DNA of 64,000 nucleotides from PWQG01 sp050486205 (GTDB taxonomy: Bacteria > Pseudomonadota > Gammaproteobacteria > Pseudomonadales > Pseudohongiellaceae), in NCBI GenBank assembly GCA_050486205.1, contig JBJHCW010000001.1:1-64000 (forward strand), in the 5' to 3' direction. Under the pieces are notes generated by a model. That model made no database searches. It saw only the letters and a list, made by a program, of their open reading frames with translations, and was not told where the DNA came from. This document shows, one piece after another, positions 33,026 through 41,953 of the stretch; position 1 is the stretch's first letter, and every line of letters starts with the position of its first letter. The position numbers and the translations under genes are program-made.

Positions 33026-33059
33026 ACGGGAGCATTTAACAACTGCTCCCGTTTTTTTA
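33026..33059 (+). terminator. Rho-independent terminator after the PQQ dehydrogenase
   Basis: ACGGGAGCA (33026-33034) pairs perfectly with TGCTCCCGT (33044-33052), and TTTTTTT follows. Confidence 0.92.
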
Positions 33060-33101
33060 TTCAGAAATACAGCCACTTAAACTTATGGCCAGACCCATGA
33101 C

Positions 33102-33131
33102 TTCGACTTATGGCCTCAGTTGCGCTATAAT
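33102..33131 (+). promoter_or_regulatory. Probable sigma-70-type promoter of ectAB
   Basis: TATAAT (33126-33131) is a perfect -10 box, and TTCGAC (33102-33107) is a -35-like box 18 bases upstream. ACTTATGGCC is repeated directly (33081-33090 and 33106-33115), overlapping the -35 region, and could bind a regulator. Confidence 0.55.
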
Positions 33132-33201
33132 GGCGCACTAGCTTGATCAATTCACCATCTCTTTGCCAGGGATACAACAGAGAGTAGTACCACAAACCGT
33201 T

Positions 33202-33765
33202 ATGAATACTTTCCAGGAAGCGCCAGCGCTTCAAGAAAGACCTCAAACCCAGGAAGAAATAACCCTCCGCACACCTGAACCCACTGATGGCGCTCCCATC
33301 CATAACCTGATCCGGAAGAGCGCTTTTCTGGATGACAATTCACTGTATTGTTATCTGGTTATCTGCACACATTTCTCACAAACCAGTGTCGTTGCCACCA
33401 TGGGCGACGACGTGGTGGGCGTCATTACCGGGTACATCCCACCGGAGCAGTCAGACACACTGTTTGTCTGGCAGGTGGCTGTGGACACCATCGCGCAGAA
33501 GCGTGGCCTGGCCGGACGCATGCTGCGCGAACTGCTGCGCCGCGAGGCCTGCACCAGCGTGCAATACATGGAAACCACGGTGACCGCAGACAACAGGGCC
33601 TCACGCGCCATGTTCGAATCACTGGCACGAAAACTCGATTGCGGACTGGAGGAATCACCGATGTTTGATCGGATGACACATTTCCTTAACCTGCATGACT
33701 CGGAATTCAAATTACGTATCGGCCCGTTCGACACCAGAAGGCTGATCCAAGGAGACTCAGAATGA
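33202..33765 (+). CDS. ectA: L-2,4-diaminobutyrate N-acetyltransferase EctA
   Basis: EctA acetylates L-2,4-diaminobutyrate with acetyl-CoA, giving N-gamma-acetyl-diaminobutyrate, the second step of ectoine synthesis. The 187-residue GNAT protein has the family blocks LRTPEPTDGAPIHNLIRKSA, LDDNSLYCYLVICTHFSQTS, GYIPPEQSDTLFVWQVAVD and the acetyl-CoA loop QKRGLAGRMLREL. METTVTADNRASRAMFESLA closes the fold. The start at 33202 fits the alignment with other EctA proteins, although the frame runs 13 codons further and no strong ribosome site is near. The stop overlaps ectB by four bases (ATGA), so the two are translationally coupled. Expression is expected to rise with salinity. Confidence 0.93.
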   Translation: MNTFQEAPALQERPQTQEEITLRTPEPTDGAPIHNLIRKSAFLDDNSLYCYLVICTHFSQTSVVATMGDDVVGVITGYIPPEQSDTLFVWQVAVDTIAQKRGLAGRMLRELLRREACTSVQYMETTVTADNRASRAMFESLARKLDCGLEESPMFDRMTHFLNLHDSEFKLRIGPFDTRRLIQGDSE

Positions 33766-35033
33766 CAGACATATTTGACAGCAGAGAATCAGAAGTTCAA
33801 AGCTACGCCAGGGCGTTCCCCGTCATTTTTGATCGTGCCGAAGGATCCTGGCTGTATGATGTGGATGGCAAAGCCTATCTCGATTTCCTTGCCGGTGCCG
33901 GTACACTGAATTACGGCCACAATAATCCGATACTGAAAAAGGCGCTGATTGAGTACATTGAGCGCGACGGCATCGCACACGGACTGGATATGCATACCCG
34001 GGCCAAGGAAATGTTTCTTGAGGCACTGGATGAGCTGATCCTCAAGCCTCGCGACATGAACTATATGGTGCAGTTCACCGGCCCCACTGGCACCAACGCC
34101 GTGGAAGCCGCTTTGAAAATTGCCCGCAACGTAACAGGTCGCACCAATGTGGTGGCCTTCACCAACGGTTTCCATGGTGTGTCCCTTGGCTCTATGGCAG
34201 CAACCGGCAATTCACATCACCGTGACGCCGCCGGCATCCACCTGAGCGGTGTCTCCCACGTACCCTACGACAACTACATGGACGATCTGGATACCATTGC
34301 GCTGCTGCGCAATCTGCTGGAGGACTCTTCCAGCGGCATGGACAAACCTGCCGCCGTGATTGTGGAAACCATCCAGGGGGAAGGCGGGCTCAACGCCGCC
34401 CGCAAGGAATGGTTGCAGGCTCTGGAAAAACTGTGCCGTCAGCATGACATCATCCTGATTGTGGACGACATCCAGGCTGGCTGCGGTCGCAGCGGACGTT
34501 TCTTCAGCTTCGAGGAATCGGGCATAAAACCTGATCTGGTCACGCTGTCCAAATCGCTGAGTGGTTTCGGTCTGCCTTTTGCCGTCACCCTGATCAAGCC
34601 GGAGTACGACACCTGGAAGCCCGGTGAGCACAATGGTACTTTCCGTGGCAACAACCACGCCTTTGTCACTGCAGAGGCGGCGCTGCGAACTTACTGGTCC
34701 GACACGGACTTCCAGGATGAGCTGGGCAGCAAGATAGAGCACCTGAACAAGCGCCTCAAAAAGATTGCCAAAGGTTATGACAGCTCGTTGATCAAGGCCA
34801 AAGGCCGCGGCTTCATGCAGGGCCTGGAGTGCCGCGATGGCGAACTGGCAGGAAAGATCTGTCGGCTGGCCTTCAAGCAGGGCCTGATCATCGAAACCAG
34901 TGGCGCCGATTCACAAGTGGTCAAATGTCTGTGCCCACTGACCATCAGCATTGATGAGCTGGACAAGGGTCTGGACATTCTGCAATCGGCTGTGTCTGAA
35001 GTACTGGGCAGCGAAGTCAGCGCTGCCAGCTAG
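33762..35033 (+). CDS. ectB: Diaminobutyrate-2-oxoglutarate transaminase EctB
   Basis: A PLP-dependent class III aminotransferase that converts aspartate semialdehyde and glutamate to L-2,4-diaminobutyrate, the first committed step of ectoine synthesis. The 423-residue length is standard. FLAGAGTLNYGHNNP, FTGPTGTNAVEAALKIARN, TNGFHGVSLGSMAATGNSHH, VIVETIQGEGGLN, IVDDIQAGCGRSGRFFSFE and the PLP-Lys loop TLSKSLSGFGLP are all in place. It begins inside the last codon of ectA. The next gene lies on the opposite strand, so no ectC follows and the operon here makes only the acetylated precursor. Confidence 0.95.
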   Translation: MTDIFDSRESEVQSYARAFPVIFDRAEGSWLYDVDGKAYLDFLAGAGTLNYGHNNPILKKALIEYIERDGIAHGLDMHTRAKEMFLEALDELILKPRDMNYMVQFTGPTGTNAVEAALKIARNVTGRTNVVAFTNGFHGVSLGSMAATGNSHHRDAAGIHLSGVSHVPYDNYMDDLDTIALLRNLLEDSSSGMDKPAAVIVETIQGEGGLNAARKEWLQALEKLCRQHDIILIVDDIQAGCGRSGRFFSFEESGIKPDLVTLSKSLSGFGLPFAVTLIKPEYDTWKPGEHNGTFRGNNHAFVTAEAALRTYWSDTDFQDELGSKIEHLNKRLKKIAKGYDSSLIKAKGRGFMQGLECRDGELAGKICRLAFKQGLIIETSGADSQVVKCLCPLTISIDELDKGLDILQSAVSEVLGSEVSAAS

Positions 35034-35063
35034 TGCCCTGTCTCCCAGGTTCGCAACGACTGC

Positions 35064-35104
35064 AGTGCCGGGATGCTCAGAACGTATTGCTGAGCCCCGG
35101 CACT
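35064..35104. terminator. Hairpin between the convergent ectB and membrane-protein genes
   Basis: AGTGCCGGG (35064-35072) pairs with CCCGGCACT (35096-35104), with an inner CTCAG/CTGAG stem. No T-run follows on the plus strand. It overlaps the last codons of the minus-strand gene and probably serves as a bidirectional terminator. Confidence 0.55.
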
Positions 35105-35664
35105 TGCGATGTTGTTGCCACCACCCCCAGGTAGGTGAGATTGAACGCCATGGCGGCATAGTGAATCGGCGGCCTGTTCGTAAACAGCAGGCCCACCACC
35201 GTCAGTGAGACCACCACAGATCCCATCGAACGCATCATCCAGATCTCACTGTAATCCGGCAGTAGCGGATCAGAAGCCCGCGCCAGCGCCAGAAACAGGA
35301 TAACCATACCAAAAAACCAGTTCTTGATCCGGAAATAGTGCTTCTCCAGATCCAGTTCCTGGTAATATCGCAACTCAGGGGTCAGCACAAAGGTCAGCAG
35401 TACCAGCATGATGGGGGCGCTCAGAAACAGCACCATCGGACCCACCTTGAGGAAATCGTAGGCCTGGTATTCCCAGAACCCCAGGTAGTGGTAGGTCATG
35501 ATGATCAACAGCCACATGGACCACCCGGCCAGCAGCCAGGGCTTTTTCACACGATGCCGATACCGGATGAGCTTGCCCCACCCCATCAGCAGCTCGGCAA
35601 CGGCAAACGCCACTACAACCGAGACAAACATCATGATGAATTCGAACTTCGACACGAGTGTCAT
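35077..35664 (-). CDS. Hypothetical multi-pass membrane protein
   Basis: The 195-residue protein has about six hydrophobic segments: FIMMFVSVVVAFAVAELLMG, LLAGWSMWLLIIMTYHYLGF, VGPMVLFLSAPIMLVLLTFV, NWFFGMVILFLALA, MGSVVVSLTVVGLLF and YAAMAFNLTYLGVVA. A short cytoplasmic-type loop, YYQELDLEKHYFRIKN, lies in the middle. I know no function for this type of small bacterial membrane protein. It is convergent with ectB and separated from it by a hairpin. The receiver-like gene lies 62 bases upstream on the same strand, so co-transcription is possible. Confidence 0.7.
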   Translation of the reverse strand: MTLVSKFEFIMMFVSVVVAFAVAELLMGWGKLIRYRHRVKKPWLLAGWSMWLLIIMTYHYLGFWEYQAYDFLKVGPMVLFLSAPIMLVLLTFVLTPELRYYQELDLEKHYFRIKNWFFGMVILFLALARASDPLLPDYSEIWMMRSMGSVVVSLTVVGLLFTNRPPIHYAAMAFNLTYLGVVATTSQVPGLSNTF

Positions 35665-35726
35665 GCACTCCCTGTTGTTTTTGTTTGTTGATCAATCACG
35701 GACCATACAGTGTCGGCTGCCACTGC

Positions 35727-36221
35727 TCAGTCAACTTCCGCTGCCTGCCGCTGACGGAAATCGTCCAGTGCAGCGCGGTTCAACTCCTGTGCCTTGTGTT
35801 GGTAGACCAGGGCATTCAGCAGCCCCGGCAGATCTGCCCTGAACCCGTCCCGATGAAGATAGGCTGAGACCGCGCCCTGATTCGGATCCAGAGCACGCGC
35901 AATCAGGTCATCACGATGGTCCTCCGTGATAATCACTACCGGCGTCGGGCGACGCAGCGGACTGCGGCGCTCCTCCTCCCTCAGGCGAAACAGAAACTGA
36001 TCTCGCATTCGTCGGTGATTGTTCCAGCCGGTGATGATACAGGACAGCCGGTTGGTCATCAGACCAAACAGGCGATTGTACTGCGCCACCGCGTCCCGGG
36101 CATTGGCTTCATTGTAGGTACTGATGCAGGTGTACATGCCGGTGACACCAATCAGCGCCGACACCTCATCCACCAGGGTGTTGTCCAGATCATAGATCAG
36201 AACAACCGGTTTCAGTTCCAT
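35727..36221 (-). CDS. Receiver-like domain protein without phospho-acceptor
   Basis: The start at 36219-36221 gives a 164-residue protein beginning MELKPVVLIYDLDNTLVDEV. The long frame upstream to 36467 overlaps the nitroreductase gene and is not used. The pattern resembles a response-regulator receiver fold: acidic DLD after the first strand, LSCIITGWNNH at the third strand, VVIITEDHRDDLIARALDPN at the fourth, and AYLHRDGFRADLPGLLNAL at the fifth. The third-strand position that should carry the phosphorylated Asp reads TGWNN, and the invariant Lys is replaced. It would thus be a pseudo-receiver, perhaps a protein-interaction module. There is no output domain. It lies downstream of SDR and nitroreductase genes. 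Confidence 0.6.
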   Translation of the reverse strand: MELKPVVLIYDLDNTLVDEVSALIGVTGMYTCISTYNEANARDAVAQYNRLFGLMTNRLSCIITGWNNHRRMRDQFLFRLREEERRSPLRRPTPVVIITEDHRDDLIARALDPNQGAVSAYLHRDGFRADLPGLLNALVYQHKAQELNRAALDDFRQRQAAEVD

Positions 36222-36273
36222 ATTCTCGTCATTCCTGTTGTTGTTGTTTTTGTTTCTTTTTCCGTAGCACCTG

Positions 36274-36996
36274 TCATTGACTCCGGATGACCACATTGGC
36301 GGAAATATCATCGCGCGTGGTTCTGGTCCGGTTGGCTGGCACAGCGGGATCCTCGTAACCGAACGCCATACCGAACAGAATCCGGGTGCCGTCCTGTATG
36401 TCAAAGGCCTCACGGACAAGATCCGGATAATCACGCATCGTGCCCATGGGGCAGCTGTGCAGACCATGCGCTACCAGCGCAAGCATCAGGTTCTGCGCAT
36501 ACATGCCCACATCGATGGCAACGGTTGTACCAAATTCCGGATCCATACCAATAAAGGCAATGCAGGGCGCATCGAAGAATTCGTAGTTGCGCAGCACAGC
36601 GCGCATGCGCCCTTGCCGGTCGTGGCGCTCGATACCCATTTCAGAGTACAACGCGACAGCACACTCCACCTGACGACGACGGTACTCGTCCACAAAGTCC
36701 CCACGGTACTCATAGTCCGGATTTGACGGCACACCGTCACGGACATTTTGTACCATGCGCTCGCGCAGGCGATCGCGCAAGGCGCCGGTTGCCACATACA
36801 CCTTCCATGGCTGCACATTACAATTGGACGGTGCCCACTGGGCCAGCTCAAACACCTGCTTCAGCACGTCAGGCGGCACCGCCTTGTCCAGATAACCGCG
36901 CACTGACCGACGCTGGCGGATGGCCTCTACCAGACTCATGTCCGGCTCCTGGAATTGCTCACTCAATGCGACACTCCCGTTCATTTCACGACTCAT
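36274..36996 (-). CDS. Nitroreductase-family FMN oxidoreductase
   Basis: The 240-residue cytosolic protein has the nitroreductase fold: VEAIRQRRSVRGYLDKAVPP (FMN-phosphate binding Arg residues), QWAPSNCNVQPWKVYVATG, an internal cap region rich in Arg, and LALVAHGLHSCPMGTMRDYP with the C-terminal FGYEDPAVPANRTRTTRDDI. Such enzymes reduce nitro compounds, quinones or enones with NAD(P)H. The physiological substrate is unknown. A GAGG lies 11 bases before ATG 36996. An internal ATG at 36939 is a less likely start. The upstream SDR gene ends nine bases before, so the two redox enzymes form an operon. Confidence 0.88.
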   Translation of the reverse strand: MSREMNGSVALSEQFQEPDMSLVEAIRQRRSVRGYLDKAVPPDVLKQVFELAQWAPSNCNVQPWKVYVATGALRDRLRERMVQNVRDGVPSNPDYEYRGDFVDEYRRRQVECAVALYSEMGIERHDRQGRMRAVLRNYEFFDAPCIAFIGMDPEFGTTVAIDVGMYAQNLMLALVAHGLHSCPMGTMRDYPDLVREAFDIQDGTRILFGMAFGYEDPAVPANRTRTTRDDISANVVIRSQ

Positions 36997-37005
36997 CCCA
37001 GCACC

Positions 37006-37737
37006 TCATCCCAGCAACTGACCACCATCAACATCCACCGTGGTGCCAGTGGCATAGGCATTCTGCATAAGGTAGATCACGGCACTGGCGACCTCTTCCG
37101 GTCTCCCGATACGCGGTACCAACTGCCCCTTGGTCATCTGGGCAACACGTTCATCCTTTTCATCGCCCATCCAGTCAAAAAGCGCTGTATCAATGATGCC
37201 CGGTGACACCACATTGACCCGTTTGGGTTTCAGCTCCAGTGCCAGACAGCGCACCATATTCTCTACCGCTCCACCAACACAACTCAGGGCGCCCATATTG
37301 GGCCGGTACTTGCGTGCCGGGGCACCACTGATGAAAGTGATCGAACCGTCATCAGCCACGAACCCGGCACCAATGCGGGCGACCTTTGCATATCCCCAGA
37401 GCTTGCCGAACGCGGCCCGGAACTGCTCCTCGGTCTGTTCGACCAGTGGTATCAGGGTACGCGAGCCACCCGTTGCTGCCGACACCAGATGATCAATACG
37501 ACCCACATCGCGAAACAGGGCCGTCAGACCCTCGTCGTCATGTGTGTCAATCTGCACAAAATTGATACTTTTGGCACCGGGGGCGCCTCGCGCCTTGTCC
37601 AGATGCTCCTGCGATCGACCGCCGGCCCACACTTCGGCACCCAGTGCGGCGGCGGCCAGGGCTGTGGCCAGACCGATTCCGGATGTCCCACCGATGACCA
37701 CGACACGCTTCCCGCTCAGAGAACTGCTTGCTGACAT
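37006..37737 (-). CDS. SDR-family oxidoreductase lacking the YxxxK motif
   Basis: The 243-residue Rossmann protein carries VVVIGGTSGIGLATALAAAA (cofactor loop), WAGGRSQEHL, a GRIDHLVSAATGG strand instead of NNAG, and RVNVVSPGIIDTALFDWMGD with the C-terminal TGTTVDVDGGQLLG. The active-site helix should read Y-x-x-x-K followed by AAxE. Here it is ALSCVGGAVENMVRCLALEL, so both the catalytic Tyr and Lys are replaced. Some natural SDR subgroups share this loss, and their chemistry is unclear. GGRSQ after the second strand favours NADPH. It is the first gene of a minus-strand operon with a nitroreductase nine bases downstream. Confidence 0.87.
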   Translation of the reverse strand: MSASSSLSGKRVVVIGGTSGIGLATALAAAALGAEVWAGGRSQEHLDKARGAPGAKSINFVQIDTHDDEGLTALFRDVGRIDHLVSAATGGSRTLIPLVEQTEEQFRAAFGKLWGYAKVARIGAGFVADDGSITFISGAPARKYRPNMGALSCVGGAVENMVRCLALELKPKRVNVVSPGIIDTALFDWMGDEKDERVAQMTKGQLVPRIGRPEEVASAVIYLMQNAYATGTTVDVDGGQLLG

Positions 37738-37899
37738 TTTGACTCCTTGGCAACTGTATCCACTGGCGGTGATGTTATCACAATCGGAGCCGGTATCTGT
37801 GCCGTGTATTGATGTGATGCAGTTCTCACTATATGCTCACACACACGCCAACATCGGGCCATACACGCCATAATAATGTCGCCGTCATGGGGAAAAATC

Positions 37900-38232
37900 A
37901 TGAGAATGACCAACACTGTCCGCCTGGTAATCCTGTCCGCTGCCGTAGCGCTGTTTACAGCATGCCGCACTGAGTGGGTGCAGTTGACACCCGAGGCCCA
38001 GGGAGTCCAGGTGGCAACACCATCAGAGGTCGCCAACTGCACACGCGCCGGCACAGCAAACGTCAGCGCACTGGACAATATAGGCTTTGTCCAGCGCAGT
38101 GCGCGCCAGCTGCAGGAGGAGCTGATCCGGCTTGCCCGCAACGAGGCAGGCGACATGCAGGCAGACCGGATTGTTGCCGAATCACCGATCAATGAAGGCC
38201 GTCAGACATTCGGGATTTACCGCTGCTCCTGA
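37900..38232 (+). CDS. DUF4156 lipoprotein
   Basis: The start at ATG 37900 has GGGGAAAAATC upstream. The frame extends eight codons further. The 110-residue protein has a lipoprotein signal (MRMTNTVRLVILSAAVALFT, lipobox FTAC). The short domain carries WVQLTPEAQGVQVATPSEVA, NCTRAGTANVSAL, LIRLARNEAGDMQADRIVAE and ends FGIYRCS, with one conserved Cys in each half. This matches the DUF4156 family of small exported proteins of unknown role. It precedes the exporter operon by 113 bases on the same strand. Confidence 0.82.
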   Translation: MRMTNTVRLVILSAAVALFTACRTEWVQLTPEAQGVQVATPSEVANCTRAGTANVSALDNIGFVQRSARQLQEELIRLARNEAGDMQADRIVAESPINEGRQTFGIYRCS

Positions 38233-38345
38233 CAGGCAAGGGTGGCGCCACAAACCCGGCAGATAACAACAAAAGCGCTTCACAACACCAAAACAAAAAT
38301 TATCGCCCTGCGTGAAAAGGATTTACGTCAGGTCGGAGCGTAGAC

Positions 38346-41051
38346 ATGGCAAACACACTACTGGCGATGAGCAGATTCTTTGCGCGACTGCCCGCGCGCG
38401 TATGCCGTCACCGCTGGCTTCTCCTTGTTGTCATCGGCGCACTCAGTGCATTGATGGCATGGACTGTTGCAACACGGCTGAGCATGGACATGAGCCTGGA
38501 CAGCTTCCTGGACCAGCAGGACCCGGCCATGCGTGCACTGAACGAGTTTCGCAGCCAATTCGGCAGCGATGACTCGGTCTTTCTGGTCTACGAAGCCGCC
38601 GACGGTGACGTGTTTTCCGAACAGTCGCTGAGTGCTGTGCATGCACTGACCGAAAGCCTGCGCAATGTCGCGGCACTCGACCCTGCAAACCTTCCAGCCC
38701 GCCTTAATGGCGTCCGCGTTGATCTGGGTGAACTCAACACCATTCGCCGGGTCCAGTCGCTCACCACCCTGCGCGTCCAGCGAGTTGACGGCGATACACT
38801 GCGATCGGAACGGCTGATTCCCTGGCCACTGCCCGAAAGCACCGCCGAGTTGGCAGAGCTGCGTATCCAGGCCTTGGCCGAGGAAGATTACCGGCTTGCG
38901 TTCTTTTCGCCGGACGGGCGTTTCGGCGCAGTGATGATCCAGACCAACCTGGGTGCCCAGCCAGTTGATGACTACGTGTCGGCAGTGGACCAGGTCGACA
39001 TGGACATATCCGACAGCTTCGATTTTGACTTTGAATACAGTCCGGATGTGGTGGTGGACGAAATCCCCTACCAGACCGTGGACATGTTCGAGTATGCGGC
39101 TTTTTTCACTGCATTGCGCGCTGTCTACGGCGAATACGACGAGTATCTGCACTTTTTCCCGGTCGGCAATCCACCCCTGATGGACTGGATATACGGCGTC
39201 ATGCAACAGGTGTTATGGCTGGCCCTGGGCATGATTGTGATCTTTGCGAGCCTGCTCTGGCTGTTGTTCCGCTCCGCCAGCGCCATTGTATGGCCCATGC
39301 TGATTGTCAGTCTGAGCCTGCTGTGGACGCTGGGGCTGGCAACGCTGATGGGTATGACCTTCTCCACACTGATCACGCTCACCTTCCTGCTGACCTTTGC
39401 CGTTGGCATAGCCGATTGTGTACACGTGATGAGCGCGTATTTCACGCAGCGCCGTAATGGCGATGATCACGTTACCGCCCTTTCCGAAGCCTACGACAAA
39501 ACCGGACTGGCCATCCTGGTGACAACGTTGACCACCATGTGTGGCGTGCTGGCCCTGACCTTGAGCAATCTGATTCCACTTCGGGTATTCGGCTACACCG
39601 CCGCCATGGGTGTGGCTTTTGCCTTTGTGTTCACCGTGATCGTGCTGCCCATTCTGCTCAGTTTCTGGCACCCCGACCCCGATCCTGAACAGAAGCGGCC
39701 CCGGGATGTCAGATCCGCACTGCGGTACGGTCGACGCCCGCTGATCATTGCCGCCATTGCCATCCTGATTCTCACACCTCTTCTGGGTGTTGCCATTGCA
39801 CTGTACGTCGGGCTGGCTATCGCCGCCGCCACGGCAGTCAGAGCCTTCCAGGACCGCATACTGCTCGCCTGCCCCCGCCTGGTGGCACGGAATCCGATGG
39901 GCGTGGTGGCAGTATTTGCCGGCATTCTTCTGGTCTCACTCTACGGCATGACCCAGGTGCGCGTTGACAGCAACATTGCTGAACTGGCCCGACAGGGCAC
40001 CGAGCCCCAGGTGGCCTACTCGGTGGTCGACGAACACATGGCCGGCGCCCAGAACGTGTCCATCATGATCGACACAGGTGTCAGTGACGGCATTCTGGAG
40101 CCGGCCATGCTCAATGCCATCGACGCGCTGCAGTCACGTATCGAGCAACGGTACCCGGACCAGATATCGCGCACCTTTTCGCTGTCCAACATCGTTCGGG
40201 AAACCCATCGCGTCATGAACCATGACGATCCGGCATACGATAATGTGCCCGATGATCGTATGCTTGTGTCACAGCTGCTGTACCTGTTCAACAGCTCCAA
40301 TCCCGAGGAACGCCGCGCCATTGTCTCGGACGACTACAGCCGCTCCCATATCACCATCAACGCCTACAATGCCGGTTCCTACCAGTATCAGGCGCTTTTC
40401 CAGGACCTGCATGACGAGATTGACGAGGCGTTCGCACACTTGCAGAGCAGCTTTCCCGAGTTGAATATCGAGGTGACAGGCTCGATTCCCCTGATGATGC
40501 GGGCCATGGACGAAATCGCCCAGTCCCAGTACAACAGCTTTCTGCTCGCCCTTGCTGTGATCAGTGTGATCATGATGCTGACTCTCGGCTCGGTGCAGGC
40601 GGGCCTGCTGGCGATGATTCCCAACCTGATTCCGGCGCTGCTCACCTTCGGCCTGCTTGGCCTGCTGGGACAATCACTGGACCTTGACACCCTGATGATT
40701 GCACCGGTGATCATCGGCATCGCGGTGGACGATACCATCCATTTCATGACCCATTACCGGGTGGAACTGCTGCGCACCCGCAATATGCAGCAGGCGCTGT
40801 TGAGCACGGTACAACGAGTGGGCAAAGCTGTGATGTTCACCACAATGATTCTGGGCATGGGCTTCGCGATTCTGATATTCTCGGACTACCTTGGCATGGC
40901 CAAGATCGGCTTTTTCGGTACACTGGCCATTGTGGTTGCGCTGCTGTGCGATCTGTTCCTGCTACCAGCCATGATCATGATTTTCAAACCACGCTTTGGT
41001 ATAAAGAATGTTGACAGCAGTTTCGAACTGCAAGGTATACGGAGCGCCTGA
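38346..41051 (+). CDS. MMPL/RND-superfamily exporter
   Basis: The 901-residue inner-membrane protein has the two-fold RND plan: an N-terminal helix (WLLLVVIGALSALMAWTVAT), a large periplasmic loop (about 45-270), a bundle of helices with the GFxY-like block VGIADCVHVMSAYFTQRRNG, a second helix and loop (about 530-710), and a second bundle with IAPVIIGIAVDDTIHFMTHY. The Asp residues in those blocks are proton-relay candidates. Such MMPL-like proteins export lipids or hydrophobic compounds. Together with a LolA-like protein and a DUF1302-like barrel they form a recurrent gene trio, all present here. The stop overlaps the next start by one base (TGATG). GGAG precedes the ATG. Confidence 0.9.
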   Translation: MANTLLAMSRFFARLPARVCRHRWLLLVVIGALSALMAWTVATRLSMDMSLDSFLDQQDPAMRALNEFRSQFGSDDSVFLVYEAADGDVFSEQSLSAVHALTESLRNVAALDPANLPARLNGVRVDLGELNTIRRVQSLTTLRVQRVDGDTLRSERLIPWPLPESTAELAELRIQALAEEDYRLAFFSPDGRFGAVMIQTNLGAQPVDDYVSAVDQVDMDISDSFDFDFEYSPDVVVDEIPYQTVDMFEYAAFFTALRAVYGEYDEYLHFFPVGNPPLMDWIYGVMQQVLWLALGMIVIFASLLWLLFRSASAIVWPMLIVSLSLLWTLGLATLMGMTFSTLITLTFLLTFAVGIADCVHVMSAYFTQRRNGDDHVTALSEAYDKTGLAILVTTLTTMCGVLALTLSNLIPLRVFGYTAAMGVAFAFVFTVIVLPILLSFWHPDPDPEQKRPRDVRSALRYGRRPLIIAAIAILILTPLLGVAIALYVGLAIAAATAVRAFQDRILLACPRLVARNPMGVVAVFAGILLVSLYGMTQVRVDSNIAELARQGTEPQVAYSVVDEHMAGAQNVSIMIDTGVSDGILEPAMLNAIDALQSRIEQRYPDQISRTFSLSNIVRETHRVMNHDDPAYDNVPDDRMLVSQLLYLFNSSNPEERRAIVSDDYSRSHITINAYNAGSYQYQALFQDLHDEIDEAFAHLQSSFPELNIEVTGSIPLMMRAMDEIAQSQYNSFLLALAVISVIMMLTLGSVQAGLLAMIPNLIPALLTFGLLGLLGQSLDLDTLMIAPVIIGIAVDDTIHFMTHYRVELLRTRNMQQALLSTVQRVGKAVMFTTMILGMGFAILIFSDYLGMAKIGFFGTLAIVVALLCDLFLLPAMIMIFKPRFGIKNVDSSFELQGIRSA

Positions 41052-41953
41052 TGACACTGAGACTTTCCCTGCAGATCTGGCCAATACGGGCTCTGACGGT
41101 GCTGACCCTGCTGCTCGCCAGCGCCATCACTCATGCCGACGAGGCACGTCAGATCATGGAGCGGGTGGAGGAAAATCAGCGGGCCGTCTCGGACTCGGCA
41201 TTCAACCGCATTCAGCTGTCAACCTGTCGTTATGGCCTGCGGGACAATCGCATCACCTGCGCGGAGCAGCCTCGCGTCAAGGCGCTTGAATCGGTTGGCA
41301 TCAATACCGGAAAGGATCGGCGGGATACCCGCACGATCAGCATAATTCGCGAGCCGGCAGCCGAACGCGGCATTGGTATGCTCAGCTACACCTACGATGA
41401 GCCCGGCCGGGACAATGAGACCTGGCTCTATCTGTCCGCACTGGGCCAGGTAAAGCGGATTGCCAGCGGCAACTCGGACGAGGATTCCGAACCCGCGTCC
41501 ATTTTTGGTTCGGAGTTCAGCACGGAAGACCAGGACATTGGCAAGCTTGATGAGTACAGCTGGCAGATCCTGGAAGAGAGCACCGAAAGCGGGCGTGGTG
41601 TATGGAAAATACAGGCAATACCGAACGAATACCGCGCCCGTCACAGTCGATACGCCCGCACAGTCTACTACGTCGACCAGGAACGTTATGTGGTGCTGAG
41701 ATCGGACATGTACGATCGTCAGGATCGGGAGATCAAGCGCCTGATGGCCTCCCGGGTCGAGCAGATCGACGGCTCATGGGTAGCCCGGTCACTGACCATG
41801 ATGAATCTGGTCAGCACCCGCCTGTCCAACATGACCCTGGTGGAAATCAACACCGGCATAGCGATACCCGACAATTTTCTTACTCCCCGCACACTGACCG
41901 ATGTCGCCTTCCGCGAAGCCGAACTGCAACAATTGCGAGCCCAAGTTGACTGA
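41051..41953 (+). CDS. LolA-like outer-membrane lipoprotein-sorting protein
   Basis: The 300-residue exported protein has a signal peptide (IRALTVLTLLLASAITHADE). Its LolA-like half-barrel core carries TRTISIIREPAAERGIGMLS, YTYDEPGRDNETWLYLSALG and QVKRIASGNSDE, followed by TVYYVDQERYVVLRSDMYDR. This matches the family called outer membrane lipoprotein-sorting protein (LolA_like, PF17131), found beside MMPL transporters. It is not LolA itself. It may ferry a hydrophobic substrate across the periplasm from the exporter encoded upstream to the barrel encoded downstream. Its start overlaps the exporter's stop by one base. Confidence 0.87.
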   Translation: MTLRLSLQIWPIRALTVLTLLLASAITHADEARQIMERVEENQRAVSDSAFNRIQLSTCRYGLRDNRITCAEQPRVKALESVGINTGKDRRDTRTISIIREPAAERGIGMLSYTYDEPGRDNETWLYLSALGQVKRIASGNSDEDSEPASIFGSEFSTEDQDIGKLDEYSWQILEESTESGRGVWKIQAIPNEYRARHSRYARTVYYVDQERYVVLRSDMYDRQDREIKRLMASRVEQIDGSWVARSLTMMNLVSTRLSNMTLVEINTGIAIPDNFLTPRTLTDVAFREAELQQLRAQVD

